Source: Rhizobium sp. LC145
GTDB lineage: Bacteria > Pseudomonadota > Alphaproteobacteria > Rhizobiales > Rhizobiaceae
DNA: 64,000 nt
Reading direction: 5' to 3'
Assembly (NCBI RefSeq): GCF_001005825.1
Contig: NZ_LBHV01000001.1
Coordinates: 620,001 to 684,000, forward strand
Below, piece after piece: positions 38,635-44,953 of the stretch. Made by a program: the position numbers and the translations under genes. Numbering within the stretch: position 1 is the first letter of the stretch; every line of letters begins with the position of its first letter. The notes beneath the pieces are model-generated. The model had not been told where the DNA came from. It saw only the letters and a program-made list of their open reading frames with translations, and made no database searches.

Positions 38635-38713
38635 TGGAACGCCGGATACGGGCCTAAAAGACTCGAAACCTTGCCGCAAACATGGCATGCGGAAGACAAC
38701 GAGGATGCCGCAG

Positions 38714-39511
38714 ATGCCGGACATGGGTTCCATGCTTGATATATTCGAAAAGGCCGCCCTGGCGGCCGGCAAGATCATTCTCGATATCTATCGCGCCGGC
38801 CCGGATTACAGGTTGAAGGCGGATTGCACGCCGGTGACCGAGGCCGACGAACGCGCCGAAGCGATCATTCTTGCAGCACTTGCCGCGCATTGCCCGGATA
38901 TTCCGGTGATTGCGGAAGAGTCCGTTGCGGCCGGCCGCGTGCCGGAAATCGCGCACCGTGCCTTCATCCTCGTCGATCCACTGGACGGAACCAAGGAATT
39001 CATCGGCGGGCGGAACGACTTCACCGTCAATATCGCGCTGATCGAACAGGGAAGCCCGGTGCTTGGCGTCGTTTACGCGCCGGCCCTGGGCGTTGCCTAT
39101 TGCGGCGGTCCCGAGGGCGCATGCAAGCTCGAAATCGCCGACGACCTTTCCGGCGCCACCCGGCGGCCGATCCATGCGCGTCCGGCCGCCTCCCCTCCGG
39201 TCGCCGTTGCCAGCCGTACACACGGTAATGCCGAAACCGACGCCTATCTCAAGCAGTCCGGAGCGGCCGAAATCTGCTGCATCGGGTCGTCGCTGAAGTT
39301 CTGTCTTCTGGCCGAAGGCAAGGCCGACCTCTATCCGCGCTTCAGCCGCACCATGGAATGGGATACCGCCGCCGGCGATGCCGTGCTTCGCGCAGCCGGT
39401 GGAATGACGCTGGAACTCGACGGGCTACCGCTTCGCTACGGCAAGACAGGCCAGTCCGAGGATGCCGATTTCGCCAATCCCAGCTTCATCGCGCGGGGGA
39501 TCGTCGGGTAG
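38714..39511 (+). CDS. cysQ: 3'(2'),5'-bisphosphate nucleotidase CysQ-like
   Basis: An inositol-monophosphatase-fold phosphatase that removes the 3'-phosphate of PAP formed in sulfate assimilation; 265 aa from the chosen start. Metal-site motifs are EES (about residue 72), DPLDGTKEFI (about 90-99) and EWDTAAGDAV (about 215-224). The KEFI after the DGT motif is typical of CysQ rather than SuhB. Several in-frame ATGs occur within ten codons, so the start is uncertain. It converges on the VOC gene with a 15-bp gap. Confidence 0.85.
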   Translation: MPDMGSMLDIFEKAALAAGKIILDIYRAGPDYRLKADCTPVTEADERAEAIILAALAAHCPDIPVIAEESVAAGRVPEIAHRAFILVDPLDGTKEFIGGRNDFTVNIALIEQGSPVLGVVYAPALGVAYCGGPEGACKLEIADDLSGATRRPIHARPAASPPVAVASRTHGNAETDAYLKQSGAAEICCIGSSLKFCLLAEGKADLYPRFSRTMEWDTAAGDAVLRAAGGMTLELDGLPLRYGKTGQSEDADFANPSFIARGIVG

Positions 39512-39526
39512 GCGGGACCCAGGCCG

Positions 39527-39907
39527 CTATTCGAGTTGGTTGCTGACCTCTACCAGATTGCCATCCGGGTCCTTGAAGTAAACGGACAGGATTCTTCCCA
39601 TCGCGCCGGCCCTTTCGCCCGGTCCGTCGACAATCTCCACGCCCTCACGCGTCAGATATCGGACGACGGCATCCATGGGCGTATCGGTCAGTAAACAGAA
39701 ATTACCGCTGCCGGGGACCGTCTCTCGTGCAATGGCTGGTGATGCGGCGGCATCCTGAATACTGATCTTGTTGGCGCCGAAATGCAGCGACCATTTCCCC
39801 GGCCGCTCCTCCCGCGATTCCATGTTCAGCACGCGCTCATAGAAGCGGCGAGTGGCCGCGACATCGGCGACGCAAAGGACGATATGGTCGAGAGCACGCA
39901 TCTTCAT
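39527..39907 (-). CDS. VOC-family (glyoxalase/dioxygenase fold) protein
   Basis: A 126-aa protein with the two-module vicinal-oxygen-chelate fold. The first module begins LDHIVLCVADVAATRRFYER with the metal-ligand histidine, and the second ends YFKDPDGNLVEVSNQ with the ligand glutamate. This pattern fits the virulence-associated Glo/EDO-like subgroup (ring-cleavage or thiol-transfer-like); the substrate is unknown. An alternative ATG lies two codons in. It lies upstream, in the transcribed sense, of nothing on its strand until the small ORFs at 39992-40327. Confidence 0.85.
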   Translation of the reverse strand: MKMRALDHIVLCVADVAATRRFYERVLNMESREERPGKWSLHFGANKISIQDAAASPAIARETVPGSGNFCLLTDTPMDAVVRYLTREGVEIVDGPGERAGAMGRILSVYFKDPDGNLVEVSNQLE

Positions 39908-39991
39908 GCCGCCATCCTACTCTGCTGCGCAGCCGGGCGCGCGTGGATGCACCGGAGATCTTCGACCAAGTGGACGAGAACTGGCAGCAGG

Positions 39992-40075
39992 CTAAAAGGC
40001 CAGAATCAGCAGTCCCGCCCAGAATAGTGCTGACAGTTCTGCCGCTACCAGGAATCCGAATATCGTATCGCTCAA
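39992..40075 (-). CDS. Candidate 27-aa single-span membrane protein
   Basis: A TTG-initiated ORF encoding a 27-residue peptide. It starts MSDTIFGFLVAAELSALFWA and ends in a hydrophobic GLLILAF, so nearly the whole peptide is one membrane span. GGGAGGAG lies five bases upstream, one of the better ribosome sites in the area. A perfect 10-bp hairpin (40085-40110) abuts this site. No family was recognised. It could be a regulatory micro-protein of a membrane complex or a type-I-toxin-like peptide. Expression is not shown by sequence alone. Confidence 0.5.
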   Translation of the reverse strand: MSDTIFGFLVAAELSALFWAGLLILAF

Positions 40076-40084
40076 ATGCTCCTC

Positions 40085-40110
40085 CCTCAGGCAACCTCCA
40101 TTGCCTGAGG
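40085..40110 (-). promoter_or_regulatory. Perfect hairpin abutting the ribosome site of the 27-aa ORF
   Basis: CCTCAGGCAA (40085-40094) and TTGCCTGAGG (40101-40110) form a 10-bp stem with a 6-base loop. On the minus strand its last two G residues are the first of the GGGAGGAG Shine-Dalgarno, so folding would compete with ribosome binding. Alternatively it is a 3'-end structure of the preceding small ORF at 40175-40327, though no U-run follows. Confidence 0.5.
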
Positions 40111-40174
40111 CCAGAATAAGCGAGAATCAAAAGTTACGCTACGCTAGATTTGAGGCCGACACTTTGAGCGTCAT

Positions 40175-40327
40175 TCAGTTGAGCAGTGAATACATCACAG
40201 CGCCGACAGAACTCCAGAAGCCAACCAGCACTAGCGACATAGCCACAAGGAACACCTTAGCCATAGGGCCACTCCACTCATCTATTCGAGAGCCTGGATA
40301 TCTATCGCTGCCCGGTGAACTTGGCAT
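40175..40327 (-). CDS. Candidate 50-aa (or 29-aa) single-span membrane protein
   Basis: From the ATG at 40327 this ORF gives 50 residues: a polar N-terminus (MPSSPGSDRYPGSRIDEWSG) followed by a hydrophobic helix. A second in-frame ATG at 40264 gives 29 residues, MAKVFLVAMSLVLVGFWSSV with a short tail, and has GGAG about eight bases upstream. Either way one membrane span is predicted. It lies about 100 bp before the 27-aa ORF on the same strand, in a patch less GC-rich than its surroundings. No homologue was recognised. Confidence 0.45.
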   Translation of the reverse strand: MPSSPGSDRYPGSRIDEWSGPMAKVFLVAMSLVLVGFWSSVGAVMYSLLN

Positions 40328-40543
40328 CGGTATCAGGTCCTAGGTCAGCTTGGGACTATGGTCTCATTCGGGGGAAGTGCGCCCGAAGCGCAGCGAGGCA
40401 ATCAATGCAACTCTACGACACTGTGCCCCTGGACAGCCTCCGCCGTACCCAGAATGGATGAGACCAAACTGGAAAACGCGAAACGTCCGGTAAAACGCGG
40501 TACATTAGGTATCAGGTGGGAACGCTGAAAAGTAAGGATTTAC
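40328..40543. other. Apparent non-coding stretch between the small ORFs and tRNA-Thr
   Basis: No gene is supported here. The base composition is more even than in the flanking genes. The words TATCAGGT (around 40331 and 40511) and GTCTCAT-type sequences recur, but I found no long repeat or copy of the tRNA 3' end that would mark an integrated element. Confidence 0.4.
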
Positions 40544-40619
<76 letters not shown>

Positions 40620-40795
40620 ATCCAATGACGTGGGGAGTTAGCAGATTTTCCCTTCCTGTAAAGAGAAAACTCGACGCTGGCCGGGCGTCTTTTTCCGGCC
40701 GGGGCCGAACTCCGTACCGCTCCGACCGCAAGAGCCTTGTCCGGAAAGCATTCTTTCATGTACCAAGGGCCGGTGGTTCCACGAGGCTTCGCTCC

Positions 40796-41584
40796 ATGTC
40801 CCTGCCGAAGAAGACGCTTCCGCCCAAAACATTGGGCTTCATCGCCTCCACCGCGCCGGAAGCGCAGAGCGCATTGGAAGAGCTTCTGCGCCTTTACGGC
40901 AACACGTCGATCGAAGATGCCGACGTGATCGTAGCGCTCGGCGGCGATGGCTTCATGCTGCAGACGCTGCACCAGACGATCAATACCGGAAAGCGCATCT
41001 ACGGAATGAATTGCGGGTCGGTCGGTTTTCTCATGAACGACTATCACAGGGAAAATCTCCGCGAACGCGTGGCGGAAGCCATCGAGAACGAACTTCACCC
41101 ATTGAAGATGACGACCACCAACGAGGACGGATCGAGTTCGGTCGCGCTTGCCATCAACGAGGTCTATCTCTTCCGGCAATCCTACCAGGCGGCCAAGCTG
41201 TGCGTGGAGATCGACGGGCATGTGCGGCTGGAGGAGCTGATCTGCGACGGCTTGATGGTCGCCACCCCCGCTGGTTCGACGGCCTACAATCTCTCCGCCC
41301 ATGGACCCATCCTGCCTCTCGAGGCGCCGCTTCTGGCCATGACGCCGGTCTCGGCCTTTCGCCCCCGCCGCTGGAGGGGTGCGTTGCTGCCGAATCACGT
41401 GCGCGTCGATATCCACATCCTCGAACCGGAAAAACGCCCGGTAAACGCGGTGGCAGACAATGCGGAAGTCAAATCGGTGCTGCATGTCAGGGTGGAACAG
41501 TCGACGGAGGTGACCGCCCGCATCCTCTCAGATCCGAACCACTCCTGGTCCGACCGGATTCTCGCCGAGCAGTTCAACAACTGA
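40796..41584 (+). CDS. nadK: NAD kinase
   Basis: Phosphorylates NAD to NADP, cytosolic, 262 aa, the short alphaproteobacterial form. The phosphate-binding GGDG motif lies in DVIVALGGDGFMLQT (about 42-56). NCGSVGFLMN (about 74-83) and the substrate-binding DGLMVATPAGSTAYN (about 150-164) are present. The ATG at 40796 matches the family start; the frame is open 57 codons upstream, towards tRNA-Thr, but that part is not conserved-looking. It converges on the TetR gene with a 21-bp gap. Confidence 0.95.
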   Translation: MSLPKKTLPPKTLGFIASTAPEAQSALEELLRLYGNTSIEDADVIVALGGDGFMLQTLHQTINTGKRIYGMNCGSVGFLMNDYHRENLRERVAEAIENELHPLKMTTTNEDGSSSVALAINEVYLFRQSYQAAKLCVEIDGHVRLEELICDGLMVATPAGSTAYNLSAHGPILPLEAPLLAMTPVSAFRPRRWRGALLPNHVRVDIHILEPEKRPVNAVADNAEVKSVLHVRVEQSTEVTARILSDPNHSWSDRILAEQFNN

Positions 41585-41605
41585 TCCCCGCCGGAATCGG
41601 AAGAG

Positions 41606-42256
41606 CTACCGTTTGCCGAAGGCGCGCAGGAAGGTGCGCGTCGCATTGGCCGCCATCTGCTCGATCTCCTCGTCGGGCGTCTGACGGCCGAGCTGCTGAT
41701 CGATGCGGAGATCCATCGCCAGCAGGGCTATGAACTGGCGGGCAGCCAGTGCGGGATCATCGAGTTCCAGATAGCCGGCATGGGCAAGTTGGGCGAGACG
41801 CGCGGCGACCGCCGGATATTTTTTTCCAGGCCCATATTCCTTCCAGGTCTCGAAGAGCTGCGGGAAGCGAACGCCTTCGGTTTCCACGAGCTTGCGCAGC
41901 CAGCGGCCGCTCGGATCGCAGATCGCCTTGCGCAAAAGCCGGACGGAAAACTCCGTCAGCTCCTTTTCGATATCCTTCGGTGCTACCGGAAAGGTATCCA
42001 GCACCCGAAAGAAACCCGCCGTCGAGCGCTCGGTGATCTCGGTCACCACCACCTTGAAGAGATTATCCTTATCCCCGAGCTGATTATAGATCGTCTGACG
42101 CGACACGCCTGCCCGAGCAGCGATCGCATCGATGCTGGCGCCCGCATAGCCCTGCTCCGCAAAAACATCGGCGGCGGCATTCAGGATCGCCTGGCGCTTG
42201 TTGTGCGCCGGCGGCCATGTGGAGGCTTGCTCAATTTCGGCAGACGAATTTTTCAT
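41606..42256 (-). CDS. TetR/AcrR-family transcriptional repressor
   Basis: A 216-aa regulator. The N-terminal helix-turn-helix (about 18-64) reads RQAILNAAADVFAEQGYAGA then SIDAIAARAGVSRQTIYNQL. The ligand-binding C-terminal domain has a TetR_C-like helical pattern. The start ATG at 42256 coincides with the expected transcription start of its own promoter, so the mRNA may be leaderless. It is divergent from the MFS pump, and a palindrome covers both promoters, so it most likely represses both. Confidence 0.92.
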   Translation of the reverse strand: MKNSSAEIEQASTWPPAHNKRQAILNAAADVFAEQGYAGASIDAIAARAGVSRQTIYNQLGDKDNLFKVVVTEITERSTAGFFRVLDTFPVAPKDIEKELTEFSVRLLRKAICDPSGRWLRKLVETEGVRFPQLFETWKEYGPGKKYPAVAARLAQLAHAGYLELDDPALAARQFIALLAMDLRIDQQLGRQTPDEEIEQMAANATRTFLRAFGKR

Positions 42257-42262
42257 GACACC

Positions 42263-42304
42263 AACATAACGGCACTTGACGAATTGGACAATTGTGTCCA
42301 AAAT
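42263..42304. promoter_or_regulatory. Divergent promoters with a palindromic TetR operator
   Basis: Minus strand (TetR gene): TTGTCC (42291-42286), 17 bases, TATGTT (42268-42263). Plus strand (pump): TTGACG (42276-42281), 17 bases, CAAAAT (42299-42304). The palindrome TTGGACA-ATTG-TGTCCAA (42284-42301) overlaps the -35 of the first and the spacer and -10 of the second. One bound repressor dimer would block both, the classic layout for a TetR-controlled efflux pump. Confidence 0.75.
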
Positions 42305-42430
42305 TATTTACATGAGTGACGATCGCGAGCGATATCGCACTCACCGGCTCTCATTTTTTCCATTCTTTCACAATCGTCCTGCGCATTGCCGTCTCCACGG
42401 CGGATGTGGTGACGGGAAAGGTTTTTTCCA

Positions 42431-43636
42431 ATGCAGACCAGAGCTCTTCCCCATGCTCTTACACTCGGGCTGCTCTCGGCCGTCGGGCTTTTCGCGCTCG
42501 ACATGTATCTTCCAGCACTTCCCACCATCAGCGAACACCTGAACGCCGACAGCCATGCGGTCCAGGCAAGCCTGATTTCCTTCTTCGCGGCAATGGCGGT
42601 TTCGCAGATCGTCTACGGCCCGGTGTCCGACATGTTCGGCCGCAAGCGGCCCCTGTATGTCGGTCTTGGCCTATACGCTATCGGCGCCATCGGCTGCGCG
42701 CTTTCCCCATCGATCGAATGGCTGATCGTCTTCCGCTTCCTGCAGGGTATGGGCGCCTGCGCGGGCGTGGTGATCTCGCGGGCGATCGTTCGCGACCTGC
42801 ATACCGGGCCGGCCGCCGCGCAACTGATGTCGCGCCTGATGCTGGTCTTCAGCGTTTCGCCAATCCTGGCGCCGCTGGCCGGGAGCATCGTGACGGTATT
42901 CGGCGACTGGCGGCTGATCTTCTGGGTCATGGTCGGGGCTGCCGGCGTAGTCCTTGCGGTCACAATCTTCTTCCTGGAGGAAACGCGGCCCGCCACACTT
43001 CGCGCCGAAAGCAGCATCGGCAGCGCAATCAAAGCCTATGCCACGCTCCTGAAAGACCCTTACTACCTGGGGCTGGTCTTCATCGCCTCCTTCGGCATGT
43101 CCAGCTACATGATCTATGTGGCCAACTCGTCCTTCGTGCTGATCGAGCACTACGGCCTCTCGCCTTCCTTCTACAGCATCGTGTTCTCGGTCAACGCGGT
43201 CGGCTTCATCGGCATGTCGCAGATGAACGGCTGGCTCTCCCGCAAGATCGGCCTCAGGAAGGTCATTCGTGGCGCTGTCGTGGGCTATTCCGCCATGATG
43301 GTGGCCTTGGCTTTCGTCACCTCGCTCGGCATCGACCAGTTGGAGGTCATGGCCGCCTTCCTCTTCGGCGGATACGGCTTCCTCGGCATGATCAACCCGA
43401 CCGCGGCCGTGCTGGCACTCGAACATCATGGCCGAATCGCCGGAACCGCCTCGGCCATGATGGGCATGATCCAGTTCGTGACATCCGCAATTGTGGTGGG
43501 AATCGGCGGGTTGTTCGCGGACGGCACCTCGCTGCCCATGGTCACCGTCATCGCCATCTGCTCGGTGATCGTCTTCCTGCTGACGCTCGTCGTGCTGCGC
43601 AGCGAGCGCAGCGCCGTCGCCGCCGCCGCGGAATAG
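42431..43636 (+). CDS. Bcr/CflA-family MFS drug-efflux transporter
   Basis: An inner-membrane proton-driven exporter, 401 aa, with about 12 membrane segments. The N-terminus LGLLSAVGLFALDMYLPALP is the Bcr/CflA signature (the DMYLPA motif). MFS motif A is GPVSDMFGRKRPLYVGL (about 63-79), and the motif C region with SRAIVRDLHTG follows. Family members export bicyclomycin, chloramphenicol, sulfonamides or similar compounds; the substrate here is unknown. It is divergent from the TetR gene, which likely derepresses it on binding the drug. Confidence 0.92.
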   Translation: MQTRALPHALTLGLLSAVGLFALDMYLPALPTISEHLNADSHAVQASLISFFAAMAVSQIVYGPVSDMFGRKRPLYVGLGLYAIGAIGCALSPSIEWLIVFRFLQGMGACAGVVISRAIVRDLHTGPAAAQLMSRLMLVFSVSPILAPLAGSIVTVFGDWRLIFWVMVGAAGVVLAVTIFFLEETRPATLRAESSIGSAIKAYATLLKDPYYLGLVFIASFGMSSYMIYVANSSFVLIEHYGLSPSFYSIVFSVNAVGFIGMSQMNGWLSRKIGLRKVIRGAVVGYSAMMVALAFVTSLGIDQLEVMAAFLFGGYGFLGMINPTAAVLALEHHGRIAGTASAMMGMIQFVTSAIVVGIGGLFADGTSLPMVTVIAICSVIVFLLTLVVLRSERSAVAAAAE

Positions 43637-43654
43637 GCGCTCCCTTCAACAGGA

Positions 43655-43688
43655 AAGGCGGCCGGATTTTCCAATCCGGCCGCCTTTT
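43655..43688. terminator. Bidirectional terminator between the MFS gene and prfB
   Basis: A 12-bp stem AAGGCGGCCGGA/TCCGGCCGCCTT (43655-43666 with 43675-43686) with an 8-base loop is flanked by A and T runs on the two sides. It serves the converging MFS and prfB transcripts. Confidence 0.85.
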
Positions 43689-43711
43689 CATCATTTCAAG
43701 GCTCGGGAAAG

Positions 43712-44843
43712 TCAGTCGACGTCCGCCACGGCGGCATCGGGCTTTCCGCTGATGCGATGGGCGAGAGCCGCTTCCATGAACGCGTTGAGTTCGCCATCCA
43801 GCACGTCGCCCGGCGCGGTGCTTTCGACGCCGGTCCGCAGGTCCTTCACGAGCTGATAGGGCTGCAGAACGTAGGAGCGGATCTGGTGTCCCCAACCGAT
43901 ATCCGTCTTGGAGGCGGCCTCGGCATTGGCGGCTTCCTCGCGCTTCTTCAGCTCGGCCTCGTAGAGACGCGCACGCAGCATCTCCCACGCTTTCGCGCGG
44001 TTCTTGTGCTGCGAGCGTTCCTGCTGGCAGGCAACGACGATACCGGTCGGGATATGCGTGATACGCACGGCCGAATCGGTGGTGTTGACGTGCTGGCCGC
44101 CCGCGCCGGAGGAGCGGTAGGTATCGATGCGGCAATCGCTTTCGTTGACGTCGATGTTGATGGAGTCATCGACAACCGGATAGACCCAGATGGACGAGAA
44201 CGAGGTATGGCGGCGTGCATTGCTGTCATAGGGCGAAATCCGCACCAGGCGATGGACGCCCGATTCGGTCTTCAGCCAGCCATAGGCGTTATGACCCTTG
44301 ACGAGCATCGTCGCCGACTTGATGCCGGCCTCTTCGCCGTCATGCACTTCCATGAGCTCCACCTTGAAGCCCTGGCGATCGGCCCAGCGGGTGTACATGC
44401 GCAGGAGCATGTTGGCCCAGTCCTGGCTCTCGGTGCCACCCGCGCCGGAATGCACTTCCAGATAGGTGTCGTTGCCGTCGGCCTCGCCGGAAAGCATGGC
44501 CTCCACCTGCCGGCGGTCGGATTCCGCCTTCAGCGCCTTCAGGGCATCCTCGGCTTCCTTGACGATCGCCTCGTCGCCCTCCTCCTCACCGAGATCGATC
44601 AGCTCGATATTGTCGGAAAGCTGCCGTTCGAGGGCCTTGACGCCGCCGATGCCGTCTTCGAGCTGCTGACGCTCGCGCATCAGCTTCTGTGCTTCGGCCG
44701 CGTCATTCCAGAGGTTCGGGTCCTCTGCCTTGTTGTTCAACCAGTCCAGTCGTCTTACCGCCTGGTCCCAGTCAAAGATGCCTCCTCAGCAGGCTTATGG
44801 CCTGCTTGATTTCGTCGACCACATTGATGATTTCGGCACGCAT
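43712..44843 (-). CDS. prfB: Peptide chain release factor 2 (with programmed +1 frameshift)
   Basis: RF2 terminates translation at UGA and UAA; 376 aa after frameshifting. Frame 0 runs from ATG 44843 for 23 codons to CTT-TGA (44777-44772), preceded by an internal AGGAGG at 44787-44782. Reading then continues in the +1 frame from GAC (44773). The catalytic GGQ is in [10 protein letters not shown] (about 249-258). The tripeptide SPF-equivalent is in the [14 protein letters not shown] block (about 202-215). It lies 110 bp after the PBP gene. Confidence 0.97.
44771..44787 (-). other. prfB recoding site
   Basis: The transcript reads AGGAGG-CAT-CTT-TGA-C. The internal Shine-Dalgarno and the CUU-UGA slippery stop match the well-known bacterial RF2 autoregulation site. 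Low RF2 slows termination at UGA and favours the +1 shift. Confidence 0.95.
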
Positions 44844-44897
44844 GGCGCTTTTCTTCACTCTCGATTTTCAGTGTTTCGAAGTGCCGTGGACATAGTT

Positions 44898-44933
44898 GCG
44901 CCGGCCGCGGATGTAAAGTCCCGCGGCCGGCGC
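44898..44933 (-). other. 13-bp hairpin between the PBP gene and prfB
   Basis: GCGCCGGCCGCGG (44898-44910) pairs with CCGCGGCCGGCGC (44921-44933) around a 10-base loop. No U-run follows on the minus strand. It starts 20 bases after the PBP stop and may protect that transcript end or partly terminate it. Confidence 0.55.
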
Positions 44934-44953
44934 GACTGTTCACGACAAGCGAC

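Noticed and set aside
40101-40343. An 80-codon plus-strand frame opposite the small membrane ORFs
   Set aside because: No ribosome site and no recognisable pattern. The minus-strand micro-ORFs have better signals, though they also remain unproven.
42316-43752. A 478-codon plus-strand frame over the MFS gene
   Set aside because: It is an out-of-frame Arg/Gly/Pro-rich translation of the transporter region; the 401-aa frame has membrane segments and family motifs.
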